Assembly (NCBI GenBank): GCA_963932145.1
Contig: OZ010574.1
Span: 76,727,809 to 76,791,808, forward strand
Direction: 5' to 3'
Source of the DNA: Acanthosepion lycidas
Taxonomy: Eukaryota; Mollusca; Cephalopoda; Sepiida; Sepiidae
Length of the DNA stretch: 64,000 nucleotides
Positions 37,921-49,066 of the stretch are shown one piece after another; position 1 is the stretch's first letter; each line of letters opens with the position of its first letter. A program made the translations under genes and the position numbers. The notes beneath the pieces are model-generated. The model worked only from the letters and a program-made list of their open reading frames with translations. It made no database searches and was not told where the DNA came from.

Positions 37921-39607
37921 CATCTATATGAATCTAATAGTCATATACTTCTAACTTCCCATCTTCTACGAATATAAAGGGCTTTACTCCTCCAAATGCT
38001 TTGCTGGGAATTTTTCTATTTTTTTAGATTAATTTCTGGAATTATAGCTTCTTTTTGTACCACTGAATTTTAAGTCAGGATACATACTCTGCTTCTCTTC
38101 TACATTTGCCAGCAGACATTCCTTAGTTTCCATTACTCTTTTCAATTCTATTCAATATTTTAGGAGGACACAAATTCAGTTTGTTTTTTGTTTTTTTTGT
38201 TAGCTTTTCCTCTTAATACTTTTAAAATTTTCAACATATGTTGAACTTTTGTTCAAAAACCAAATAAAATTCAAGTGTGTAATTCTGACACATAATTTAA
38301 CACTGATTAAATATATCTTTTACAAAAGGTTTCATTTGCTTTTTTTCTTTTCCTGTCTATAAATATTCATCATAAACAAAATAAACTTGTCTTACTAAAG
38401 TATTCAAATTGAAAGTATCTGTAAACTAATGGAGTTATATTTTATATTTGCAGCAACAGGGTCTGTCTGTTGTATTTAGGCTTTACTTGCAGGAAACAAA
38501 AAAGCCATATGATTTTTACACGATTGCTTCCTCTGTGTTTGATGTGCCCAACAAAAATTTAAAGGAAAAATGTTTATTAGAGAATCGACATTTACTTTTG
38601 TATCAAATGTCTGGCTTTGTACTAGACATATAATGTAATTGTCTGTGTTGTAACTCACTGTATGCTTTCCCTTCACTTTGTGCATGGAAGCAACTTGCTG
38701 GCACTGTGCAGTACTTCACTTCAATACACTTCTGTTTCATGTTGTGGCTGGAAAAGTCATGTATCCATGCTAAAACTGAAATAATTGGTCATCAAATTAA
38801 TTGCAAAGCTCCTATATCTTAATATTGCATGACAAAGAAGCAAAAAATGAATTTGAAAATATCCATCACTGCTTTTTTGCTGTTTATATCTATTGAAGTA
38901 AAAACCATGTACAAATATGCATTTGTACCAAAGTCACTTGCTGCAAAGATCCTTTCTTTTATGAAAATGTGACTTATCGATATTATTATTTTGTGTGTGT
39001 TTTTGAAGTTAATTTTATTAATTAAAAGAAATACTAAATTCTGGAAATGTTTAGTGTCATATTGAGTAATATAGTTTATATAGTTACAAATAAACAACTT
39101 AGTATGAGGTAAAAATAACTTTCATTTTTTATGTTTACTTAGTCTATTATATTTCTCTTAAAACTGACTTTATTTTTTATATTCACGAACATTTGTCATA
39201 AAATAACCCAACCTACAAGAAACAACAACAATAAAAAAAAAAAAAAAAATTGAAATGAGTCTCTTTCAGCTTCTTGCTTAATTTTAAGGAAAAATTGAGT
39301 TTTTGGATAATTTAAATACTCATTATTGCTATTTTAAGCTTAAACTTTTCTACTTTTTACTTCAAATAATATTTTTCACAGTATTGGCTCATCAACTTGT
39401 GGTTTTAAACAGTTGCATATTTCACACTGAAACAAGTGATCCTTGTTCAAACCAAGTAAAACTACTTTTAAATGCTGATTTTCAAGATCTTCACTCAGAA
39501 GAATGTTGAATTATCTCCCAATTTAGTATTGTATCAGACAAAAGCTAAGTTTAGCAAATATCTACAATACTGCTTTATTTTAAAAATTATTTTTCTGAAT
39601 AATTTTA

Positions 39608-40350
39608 TATACAGGATGTTCCAGATAATTGAGAACAAATTATAATCTAAAAACAAAAATATTCAATAGGGAAAAAAAATCAGTATATTTTCAAAACATT
39701 TGTATACATATTCAACTAAGAGAAACAGTAAAAGGTTATTCTATAGAGCTGCCCTCAGCCTCAAGAACAGCTTCAGAAGTGATTGAATGCCTGAACCTGG
39801 TGATTTTCATTCATGCTGGCCATCACACCCATGACACAGGCCTTCAATCAATCCTTGGTATTGTGGGATCACTAATTGGTCTCCATTTTGACAGTGAAAA
39901 ACTTAGTGGTCAAATCAAGAGAGCTATAAGACCACATGTTTAGGGTAACATGATCATGAAAATTCTCAGTCAGCTACTCCCGGGTCACATTGACCATATA
40001 AGTGGTGGTTCTGTGAGAAGTGGGATGACATGAAATGGCTATTATTGCTCACAGCCCTCAGATTTATCACAGCTGAAGTGAACTTGAGTATATCACTGAG
40101 TATTTCCATGGGGTCAATGCAATACCCCCTGTTCTTCCTGTTCACCTAGCCACTTCCAAGAAGTTTGCTATTTTCAAATCTTTGTGGTTGGCAGCTAATT
40201 CCACATGACTTTTCATTTCCTGTATCAGATTGGAAGCTCAATGCATCTGTTAAAATTTTGTGAATACCACATAACATTACATTAGGTTGTCTTTTATATG
40301 TGGCCTGTTTAAGATGTGTTCTCAAAACCCTGGTTCACCCTGTATATTTA
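39608..40350 (-). mobile_element. DNA transposon relic with terminal inverted repeats, Tc/mariner-like
   Basis: The left end ACAGGATGTTCCAG...GAGAACAAA is the inverse of the right end TGTTCTCAAAACCCTGGTTC followed by ACCCTGTAT. The total length of about 740 bp is short for an autonomous element. Minus-strand frames give shattered transposase-like pieces, including LKACVMGVMASMNEN near the left end, but no clear catalytic motif. A second, more diverged copy lies at 43890-44705. Confidence 0.6.
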
Positions 40351-40599
40351 TAATTCTTAGTTTAGTCATTTAAGAAAAGTCTTTTCTACTGGAATATTGA
40401 TAGATTGTTTTGCACAAAAGTTTTGGAAATTACTATTTTTCAATTATATCTGCATTAGTGAAAATTTTGAATGTTGATGCTTGCAGAATTAGTTTTAATA
40501 TATTAAAAAAGATAATTCTTAAACACATTTGGGTTTTTTAACAACCATATGTGGTTTCTACTGCAACTATGCTGAACAGATTTTGGTTACAGTTTCAGA

Positions 40600-40619
40600 G
40601 AGAGAGAGAGAGAATCATC
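40600..40619. repeat. (GA)n tract
   Basis: About eight GA units immediately before the SINE-like sequence. Confidence 0.85.
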
Positions 40620-40689
40620 TAATATGATAACAGTTTGAACACAGCCAGTATGCCGAAACCTTCAGTCATGATGACATGTAACTTCAACA

Positions 40690-40805
40690 GTAGCCTCTGA
40701 ACCGTTCCATCTACCCAATTTCACTCACAAGGCTTGGGTCAACTTGTATGGTTTTCAAGGACTTTCCAAAGGTGCCATATGCTGGGATCACCTCCCCAGT
40801 TTTAA
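40690..40805 (+). repeat. Cephalopod-type SINE fragment
   Basis: TTTCACTCACAAGGCTTGGG, then CAAGGACTTTCCAAAGGTGC and a degraded GCTGGGATCACCTCCCC, follow the pattern of a tRNA-derived SINE tail that I recognise from octopus and squid genomes. Only this part is present and it is well diverged. It is one reason for the cephalopod assignment. Confidence 0.55.
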
Positions 40806-40879
40806 CAAAATGAAGACGTCATATTGCTGAAAAATTGATTATGATAAGTTTTGAATCACTTTCATAATTGGAAAGTGAA

Positions 40880-41500
40880 CATTCTGGCTAAATCTGCTAC
40901 ATACCACTCAAGATTAAACATAGAGATAACATAATTGGATTACATATATGTGCCAATATATGTACATTTTCCAAAATAAGGGGTATATCAACAATACTCA
41001 GATTCCATGTTAATGCATTATGTATATATGCTTCTTTGGCATTAACGCAAGCCTGTACTCTCCATTGCTTAAGATCACACTGAATATGATCCTGTAATAC
41101 ATTATTTCTTGCCTCTTGCACCTATTATCATAATGCAGCGAGAGAAGAGTTGTAAGTGGGATAACTGAACAAATCATGCCTCATTGTGTTCAATGAGAGA
41201 TAGAGCTTGCAATTATGACAATTAGGGAAGTTGTCAAATATCTTGAAGAGCATATTGAGTAGCATAGGCATTGTTTAGACACATTATCCTGCTGGAACAA
41301 CAGTGATTTCTTGCTGCAAGAATGACAGCAGGACAAGTTGAACCATGTTCTAATGCATGTTGAATGCAGGGGCTGGTAGTGTCATTCAATCACCCAAGTG
41401 ATCTTTCTACAACACCAATGGCTAATTGAACAAAAGTTGTATGTGTTTCCATGTCATGACATCTGCTTGCACTAAATGCTTTCAACACACTAAACTTTAC
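40880..41500 (-). mobile_element. Probable DNA-transposon relic
   Basis: The minus strand near 41040-41120 encodes LQDHIQCDLKQWRVQACVNA, which resembles the C-terminal helix of Tc1/mariner transposases (a W..RVQACVNA pattern). Upstream on that strand (41270-41400) are further gene-like but broken frames. No terminal repeats are identified, so the limits are approximate. Confidence 0.4.
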
Positions 41501-42420
41501 CACACTATGCATTGCTGTCTAGAGCTAGATATAGATAGAGCACTAGTATGAGTGTTACTATATCACAATATTGCCAATGTCTTTGTAAATTTTATCAGAA
41601 TATCTACTGCATTTTGCACATACAACTGGGTCAAAATTGGTATCTTTCAGTAATAAATTTAAACCTTTTAAAACCAAATTACAGAAAAATGGATTAATAA
41701 TGAGCTGTTAAAAAATTACCTGTCTTAATTTAAAACTTCCATTCTCTAAAATACTTTCCCAAAAGTCATCTTTTAAATATTTATTGTAAATCTCATTTGG
41801 ATCAATAGCAAGTTTTAGTATGCAGATAATGTTTTCATTACTAGTAATGAGGAAATTATGCATTGGAACATTAGTATATCTAGACTTGAAAATCTAAGTT
41901 TAAACATAGGAACTTAATACATTATTATATATACATTATTATAAATGCTGATCATATAAGATATATTAGACTGTGTTTACTGCTTTTAATTATTAAAATA
42001 TCTTTTTAAAATTGACAAATCTTTTTTTTCTTTTTTTAATCTTTGTAATTTGTTTTCCTGAGAGACTTCTATTATTCAATTTTTTTCATGTTCATTTGAT
42101 AAGAAAATTGTGCTAGTAACAAACGTTTAGATGACAATATTTGTTTTGAGCAGCTCTGTGGAGATTTAAGCAACAAACATAATAAGTAAATGACAAATGA
42201 TGCTGGATTTGAATGTGGCTCTCAACTGCCACACATATACATACCCATAACAACCTTTAGTACAGTTTGATAATTAGTGAAACAACTCTGATTTACTAAT
42301 ACATTTTACCAATAACTTTCAGTTTTAAAAAGAAAATTTGCAGGACATTCATTGATACAAAATGTGTAACAGAATGTAAATTCTTTTAAATAAAATCTTA
42401 CTGTAAATATAAAATCTTAT

Positions 42421-43430
42421 TTTAGTAAAATCTAAGATCTCTTTTTCCAAGTACTTTAAAAACACCAAAGTAGTTAAACTTACTTGAATTTATGAATTTA
42501 ATTCAAGTAAACAGCATGGATTAAAATATTTAGCATTGTTGATGATGTAATTTTTTGTTAATTGGCGAAACTTTAATACAATGATTTATGTAGCATCCTT
42601 TTAACTTGTATGATTAATTTGTGCATATGATAAAGAAAACCTGTGTTGACTTAAAAACTTCAAGAAAATCTTTTCCATATTTTATTTAGAGCAGTTATAA
42701 ATTTCTGTAAGATAATGAATTAAATTCATTTGAGAAAAATCAAAATGTTCTGTATTTTTTCTAAGAATCTTATGACCCACTTTACCTTGATGAACATTAC
42801 TCAAATATGAGTGGTATGTTCCTTGCTGCTTAAAAAAAGTAATAGAAATATCTACATGGCTGCTTGCTTAAGAAAAAGCTTTTCTAAAATGGTTGAGAAT
42901 ATTTCCATGTTACCCCCAGTAATGAGACACAAAAATTGTTAATATCTCTCCCTCTTTGAGAGAATATGTCTTGTATTCAGAAATTGTATGGCATTGTGCT
43001 ATTTTTCATTCTTATCTGTTCCTGGTAAAAATATGATATTTTTTTTTTTTTTTTTTTTTTTGAGATGTTTGATGCTTTACCCCAGGTTGAATTTTTCTGA
43101 CAGTGTCTGATGCCTGCTGTAGTAAAGATAATCATACTACCTCTTTTCTCTTCTATCTTAGCCTTTTTAACTCCTCTACAATTTTCCCCTCCTCCTTTAG
43201 AGATATGTAGGATCTGTGTACTGCTTAGCCTTGCTGCAATCATGTTAGTGTGGTCATTGCTCTTCCTATTTCCACTATAGTGATAGTAGCATACAACTCT
43301 CTTCATCATTGCAAGCTCATTACTTTCCTTTGAACTTAATACATCGTTTATATGTTTATATTTATTTTAGAAAAGTCTAAGATCTCTCTTTCCAAGTATT
43401 TAAAAACACCAAAGTTGTTAAATCTATTTG
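42421..43430. repeat. Pair of direct repeats of about 60 bp, 950 bp apart
   Basis: Both 42421-42485 and 43367-43430 contain TCTAAGATCTCT(T/C)TTTCCAA and AAAAACACCAAAGT(A/T)GTTAAA with few differences. The interval shows no clear coding capacity. This could be a duplicated segment or the flanks of an old insertion. Confidence 0.7.
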
Positions 43431-43889
43431 CATGATTATGTAATTGCAACTTTCTTTTAGAGTTAGGAAGGTGCTGAAATAGTTTGTTTTATCCATACAA
43501 GATAGCAAAGCTCAGTCAAGATTTCCTGACTCCAAAGAATTCAAACATTAATATTCATTTTGGTTTACACGGGAACAATTACATTTTCCAATAACTGACA
43601 AGAAGCAGTTTTACCAATACTTATGAGTGTCTTGTGGTGGCTGTTATAAATTCTTGTCATTAATTTTTAATGTTTAATGAGAATATTTTGTTACATGTTA
43701 TTTAGTATTGAAAAATATTAACTTTGGAACCTATAAAAGTAGCTAAAAATCATCACAATAAAATTTTATTATTTCAGGTTTGCAAGAAATAATTCAGAAG
43801 ACTTCTGTTTTATATTTTATTGCATTCTGATATATAACCAATTAAAATCAGTTTGATTTTCAAAACAAATATGCTGCCTAATTGATATA

Positions 43890-43925
43890 TGCACTAGATA
43901 ATTGAGAATAAATTATAAATCTAAA

Positions 43926-43958
<33 letters not shown>

Positions 43959-44705
43959 GTACACATGTTGAATCTAGAAAAACAAAGTTATTCAATAAAA
44001 CTGCCCTGCACCATGAGGATGATCTTTATACAACCTTGGAAGCAGAATTCTGCTTCTCATTCTTGTTGGTCATAATGTTCATAATTGCAGCCTTCAATAA
44101 CTTTTGGTATTGTAGGATTGCTGGTGGGTTTCCTCAACAACACCCCAGTGTAGTTGTAGTGTAGGAGATTCAAATCAAGAAAGTTAGGCTCTCGCATGTT
44201 TTGAGTAATATGATTGTGCAGAATCGGATTAGTTTTCTTAAGCCTTGTCAGACATAAACTAACCTCACTTCATTACATAGGACTTGTACCTGGTGTCCTC
44301 ACATACAATCAATAACAGACTCTGCCACCTTTCAATGACTTGATGTGATCACGGTCGATGACCTGTACATGCTAAATGAACCTTGTTATCCTTACAATAT
44401 CTGACCCTTTAGAATGTTTCTCTTGGCCTCCAAATGCCAACTTGTTGCTGATCTTGATCATGAAGGACCTGGCCACTTTCAAAGATGCTTGATATCTATA
44501 AGGTAATGTAGTTGGTGGCTTGTGCCCAACATGCTTTTCATTAACCATGTTAGAATGAAAGCTCCCATTTTAATGCTCTTAATGCGTCTGGAAGAGAAAT
44601 GAGTATCTTGAATCTTGGTGCGTGGCATGTAAAATTAGGTTATCTTCCATTTATGGTCTACTAAAGATGTTTTCAAATACCTAGCACACTCTGTATATTA
44701 ACTTA
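43890..44705 (-). mobile_element. Second, diverged copy of the 39.6-kb DNA transposon family
   Basis: GATAATTGAGAATAAATTAT near the left end, the middle block CTTCAATAACTTTTGGTATT followed by GTAGGATTGCTGG, and the right end CACTCTGTATAT follow the same order as 39608-40350. A long poly-T run interrupts the left end. Both copies have the same orientation. Confidence 0.6.
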
Positions 44706-45179
44706 TTAAATTAAAAGATTTCATGAAATTATACCTTTCTTAGTCCTTCTAGTTACGTTATCTTAGTAAGATGTGTTACACAACCATCAGGCAGTTTACA
44801 CAGTTGCCAGAGATAACCCAAATACATTGTTTCAATTTTCTTAGGATTAGTCTCTAATATCATGAATCAAATCAATATTAATTATAGCTGACTAGCACCC
44901 TTTTTTAGTCATCTGTCACCACAATGTAATTTTACCTATTAAAAAATTTTCAAAAAATAAAATGTACTTTTCTGAAACTTTATTTGAGCAATATTAGCTA
45001 ACTGAATCTGATTTGAAACAAATATTATTTACTTTAAGTTGAAAATAACAGAACTGGATTTTTAAAACAAACATTAGCAGTGATTACATACTTGTCATTG
45101 CTCGTAAATTACTTAACAAGTGCTGCTAAAGGTGTCATCTTGTTTATTGTTGTTCTGTAGAGACTTTATCTGTTAAAAC

Positions 45180-45725
45180 AATTTAAGAAAATGACAGGTG
45201 AACACTTTTTTTTAATATCATTTTTAAGTACTCAGTAATCTTAAAAATGTTGGAAATATTCTCCATAATCTAAAATCAGGAATGCTAACTTTAAATTTAC
45301 TATAATCATCAATCTCATTTTGTGATAATGTTGTATATGGTAACCCTTACTTTCAAAATGGGCACATTTATACACATATATTTTTTTTTTTTTTTAAAGT
45401 AAAAATTATTTAAAAAATTTTAGTGCATGATTTGTTAAGCTTTGCAATTTTCATATAACTTAATAACCTAACACAGTGAAAGTTTTGAAGAATTTTATAA
45501 AGATTTTTGAAAATTTATAAATTATTATCATTAAAAAAAAATGATGCCATATTTTTATTGCAGTTTTTATTTTACTATTCGGAGCTGATTTTCAGGAAAG
45601 CAATAACTGTTTTAAAAAAAAAAAGTAGATGATTTACATCCTTCAACGAGTCCTGCATTTAACTAATAAAACAAAGTTTGCAGTCAGTATTTAATTTCTA
45701 GAAATTTCATGAAATTAAGTGTGGG
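45180..45725 (-). repeat. Dispersed repeat, inverted copy of 53290-53965
   Basis: Read on the minus strand this segment aligns along its length with 53290-53965. Shared blocks include GTTTTATTAGTTAAA(A/T)GCAG, TGCCCATTTTGAAAGTA and TCCAACATTTTTAAGATTAC followed by TGAGTACTTAAAAAT. It is non-coding and its family is unknown to me. A shorter, weaker match to the last block occurs at about 8300-8370. Confidence 0.75.
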
Positions 45726-45739
45726 GTGAATAAAAGATG

Positions 45740-45740
<1 letters not shown>

Positions 45741-45788
<48 letters not shown>
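45741..45788. repeat. (TA)n at the left edge of the Penelope element
   Basis: About 23 TA units directly abut the left inverted arm. A matching (TA)n flanks the right arm. Confidence 0.95.
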
Positions 45789-45793
<5 letters not shown>

Positions 45794-46131
45794 GAAGAGA
45801 AGTGAGGTGCCGTAAACTTTTTTGGTTGTAATTTGGATTTATTTAGAAAAAAATATTATGCTTTGTTTTACATAATGTTACACTACACGTGTTTCTGGTC
45901 TCATGACCGTCTTCAGGTAAAAGCGGAGATTTCCACATATTTTTAAAAATAATTCATTTTTTCTTTTGTTTTTCAATGTTAAATATTCTCGATATGAGAC
46001 ATTTTCTGTGTTTGTAATCCGAATTTCTTTCTTGAATTGGCAATGAAGAGTTCTGCGAGAAGGGTCATAAAACAATTAAGGTTGGTCCAAGCGAAATGAT
46101 GAATTACTTATCAGCATTTTATCTTTTAATG
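45783..46131 (-). repeat. Left inverted arm of the Penelope-like element
   Basis: Reverse complement of 47942-48289 with only a few differences. Both arms share TGCTGATAAGTAATTCATCA and GCAGAACTCTTCATTGCCAA in opposite orientations. The 65-codon minus-strand ORF in this arm is also present in the right arm and probably reflects element tail sequence, not a separate gene. Confidence 0.93.
45868..45932 (-). ncRNA. Hammerhead-ribozyme-like motif, inverted copy
   Basis: The left arm carries the same core on the minus strand, with the same stem II, GAAA and GTA triplet and the same C-A mismatch. On a + strand pre-mRNA only the right-arm copy would be in the sense orientation. Confidence 0.55.
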
Positions 46132-47447
46132 AAAAACATCCAGAAATACTACATCCGAGATTCACTAAAGAGTTCATTATCGATAGTATAGACCTAATTC
46201 TAAACAATAACACCTTTGAATTTGACAACAAAAACTATATCCAAACCCTAGGTACTGCGATGGGAACAAAAATGGCACCAACATATGCCACCCTAACATT
46301 AGCTTACCTAGAAGAAAACCTCTATGAAAAGATAGAACAAACATTAGCTTACCTAGAAGAAAACCTCTATGAAAAGATAGAACAAATATATGGGGCAAAT
46401 ATAAAAACCCAATTCACTAAATATTGGAAAAGATACTTAGATGATTGCTTCATCTTTTGGAAATCCTCATGGGGTGATATTAACCAATTCCATACACTAC
46501 TTCAAAACTTACACCCAAAAATCAAATTCACGCAAGAATATAATTTTAACGAATTACCATTTTTAGATATACTCATTAGAAATAAAAACAACCACATAAT
46601 CACAGATATCTACCACAAACCCACAGACACCCAACAATACCTTCATTTCAAGAGCCATCACCCAAAAAGCTGCCTAAAATCCATCCCCTATTCCCTAGCA
46701 CGTAGAATTTGTACAATAGTGACTGATAAACACCTCCGAAAAATCCGCTTAGAAGAACTACATAAAACTCTCAAAAAACGAGGCTACCCCACAACACTAA
46801 TAAAGAAAGGTTTTGAACTCGCGAAAGAAATTCCTCTAGACCAACTTAGAAATAAAAAGAAACGTGACATAGAGCCAACCCTAGCATATGTCTCAACATA
46901 CGACAAAAACAACCCGGAAATATTCACAGAAATTAAAAAAAATCTAGACTGACTTAGCAAGAACAATAAACTGAATAATATACTAAAAACAGCCAAATTA
47001 ATTAAGAGCAAACGCCAATCTAGAAACCTAAAACACATATTAACCTCATCTAAATTTAACCAACACACAATACAGGGAGTCATAAAATGTAACAAGAAAA
47101 GATGTGGGGTTTGTGACATCATTATAGAAGGAAACTCCTACACTTTTGAAAACCCAAAAAAAACATTCACAATAAATAAAAACTTAAACTGCAACTCCAA
47201 AAATGTAATTTATGTACTTAAATGCACAAAATGTAAGAAGTCATATATAGGCAACAGGGTCTCCCTACACAAAAGCAATATAAAATTGACAGACAACAGA
47301 AAACTTTTTGTATCACAACACATTTTCAAATGTAACCAGGGTAAGTTTAATATCATGCCGATATATCAAACAGACAATTACTCGTACCTACAAATACAGG
47401 AAAAAAACTTTATTAACAAATTTAAACCCGAACTAAATAGATCATAA
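46125..47447 (+). pseudogene. Penelope-type reverse transcriptase-GIY-YIG endonuclease, truncated, one in-frame stop
   Basis: The frame runs from the edge of the left arm through LNNNTFEFDNKNYIQTLGTA and MGTKMAPTYATLTLAYLEEN. It then reaches the catalytic KRYLDDCFIFWKSS (near 46425-46465), the LPFLDILI block and DIYHKPTDTQQYLHFKSHHP. These are diagnostic of Penelope-like RTs. An in-frame TGA at 46950-46952 is followed by another 165 open codons in the same frame to TAA at 47445-47447. That part has CNKKRCGVCD, then VIYVLKCTKCKKSYIGN, a GIY-YIG nuclease start, and a C-terminal NKFKPELN. Reading through the TGA would join RT and endonuclease. N-terminal RT motifs are missing. A 45-bp in-frame tandem duplication lies at about 46291-46385. 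Confidence 0.9.
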
Positions 47448-47459
47448 CCCCCCACACAA

Positions 47460-47935
47460 AAACACACAACATGCACACAAGGTGACCAAACACAATGATC
47501 AAATCACTCGCATACATGAGCGCACGCTCATATACGGGAGACACGAGGTTATATATATGTATGCACACATTTACATATATATATATATATATAGATACGC
47601 ATGTTGACAAAACAGGAGAACTACTCCCGAGCACGCGCCCAAACCCACACAATTTAGGAAGTACGTGTGTGTGTAAGTGCGCGTATGTGTGTGTGTGTGT
47701 GTGTATACTGGTTCCATGTAGCTTGGGAAGTGTGTGTGTGTGTGTACTGATTTCTTGTGGTGGGATGGTGTGTATGTGCGTATGTATGTGTATGCGTGTA
47801 TATGTACAAATGAGTTTACTAATTCCTCATAATAAAACAGTATATGTATGGAGGGAGAATATACGTGCGCATATATACACGCATGCTGACAGAAACACAC
47901 AAAAATAGAAACAGATCCAAGAACACACAGGGGTC
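47460..47935 (+). repeat. GT/TA-rich spacer between endonuclease and right arm
   Basis: This stretch is rich in GTGT, ATGTATGTG and ATATAT motifs and CpG-containing GCGCGT steps. It is presumably the 3' untranslated part of the retroelement. Overlapping ORFs here are low-complexity artefacts. Confidence 0.7.
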
Positions 47936-47941
47936 AGTAAA

Positions 47942-48289
47942 ACATTAAAAGATAAAATGCTGATAAGTAATTCATCATTTCGCTTGGACCAACCTTAATT
48001 GTTTTATGACCCTTCTCGCAGAACTCTTCATTGCCAATTCAAGAAAGAAATTCGGATTACAAACACAGAAAATGTCTCATATCGAGAATATTTAACATTG
48101 AAAAACAAAAGAAAAAATGAATTATTTTTAAAAATGTGGAAATCTCCGCTTTTACCTGAAGACGGTCATGAGACCAGAAACACGTGTAGTGTAACATTAT
48201 GTAAAACAAAGCTTAATATTTTTTTCTAAATAAATCCACATTACAACCAAAAACGTTTATGGCATCTCTCTTCTCTTCTTTTTAATATA
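47942..48289 (+). repeat. Right inverted arm of the Penelope-like element
   Basis: Mirror of the left arm. It starts CATTAAAAGATAAAATGCTG and runs to a CTTCTCTTCTTTTTAATATA end. It contains the hammerhead-like motif at about 48145-48205. Confidence 0.93.
48145..48205 (+). ncRNA. Hammerhead-ribozyme-like motif in the Penelope arm
   Basis: The conserved core CTGAAGA (48156-48162, fitting CUGANGA) is followed by a short stem II, GGTC/GACC with loop ATGA (48164-48175), then GAAA (48177-48180). Stem III is ACAC/GTGT (48180-48187), leaving a GTA cleavage triplet with predicted scission after A48188. Downstream GTGTAACA can pair partly with upstream TTTTAC as stem I. Hammerheads with very short stem III are known in Penelope-like elements. 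The base pair next to stem II is C-A rather than a Watson-Crick pair, which may weaken activity. Confidence 0.6.
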
Positions 48290-48328
48290 CATACATTTCT
48301 CTCGTTGGAACCACTACAACCTCTTTCT

Positions 48329-48330
<2 letters not shown>

Positions 48331-48391
<61 letters not shown>

Positions 48392-48392
48392 C
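48331..48392. repeat. (TA)n(CA)n at the right edge of the Penelope element
   Basis: About 20 TA units then about 10 CA units, mirroring the (TA)n on the left flank. Confidence 0.95.
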
Positions 48393-49066
48393 AAAATTTT
48401 CTCAAAGTAATAATTTAAAAAATAAATTCATTCATTTGTGAATAAGACATGAAAGTTTCATTAAAATCTGACAAAATTTGATTTTTGCAAGAATTTCCAA
48501 ATTGGTCTATTATTTTACAAAAAGGTGCTAAAATTTCCATAGTCTGCTCTATTACACTGTTGATGCATGAAAATTTTTTAAAAGTAAAAAAAATACTTTG
48601 GTCTTTCCTCTTAAAACATTTTGGCACTATAACTTTATTTTAAGTTTAGGACCTTTTCCATCATGCTATTCTGCTTTTTAGCAAAAAAGTCAAGGTACCT
48701 ATCCAAAACTATGTTTTGACTAATTTTTGACTAGTACTTTCTTTTTCCAGCAGGTTTTTGAGTGGAACTTTAAAAAAAAAAAAAAAAAAAATATTTAATT
48801 GCCTTTTGGTTTTTTGAAACAAACCTTTTTGGGTATAAAAAAAAATATATATATATATAAAGTACTCACATCTTTTCTCTTAAATTCTTTTGATTCCTTT
48901 ACCATAAGATACCCTTTTCTTACAAAAACAAAAATCTATGTCCTTCATCTGACAAACTGACTGTCTAGTTTGTGATCAATGAATAATCCTCATCCATTTA
49001 TTTATATTTCCTTCAAGTTTTATTCAACATAAACTGAAAAAGTTTGGTCTCTTCTTTTTTTTTTTT

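Larger units (their letters stand above)
45783..48289 (+). mobile_element. Penelope-like retroelement with inverted terminal arms
   Basis: The element of about 2.5 kb contains a Penelope-type reverse transcriptase joined to a GIY-YIG endonuclease. It lies between arms of about 349 bp (45783-46131 and 47942-48289) that are nearly perfect reverse complements. Penelope-like elements are known to carry terminal repeats in either direct or inverted orientation and to be 5' truncated. Here the RT starts in its middle, exactly where the left arm ends, so I infer a 5'-truncated copy fused to an inverted copy of its own 3' terminal region. Both flanks are (TA)n. The near identity of the arms points to a recent insertion. 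Confidence 0.88.

Noticed and set aside
45878..46075. 65-codon ORF beginning MFYDPSRRTLHCQFKKEIRI, present on both arms
   Set aside because: The same sequence occurs in each inverted arm, and it lies in the non-coding terminal region with the hammerhead-like motif. No homologous domain is recognised.
47422..47908. ORFs rich in YIYIYI and HTHTHT/VCVCVC
   Set aside because: They are translations of TA and GT repeats in the untranslated part of the Penelope element.
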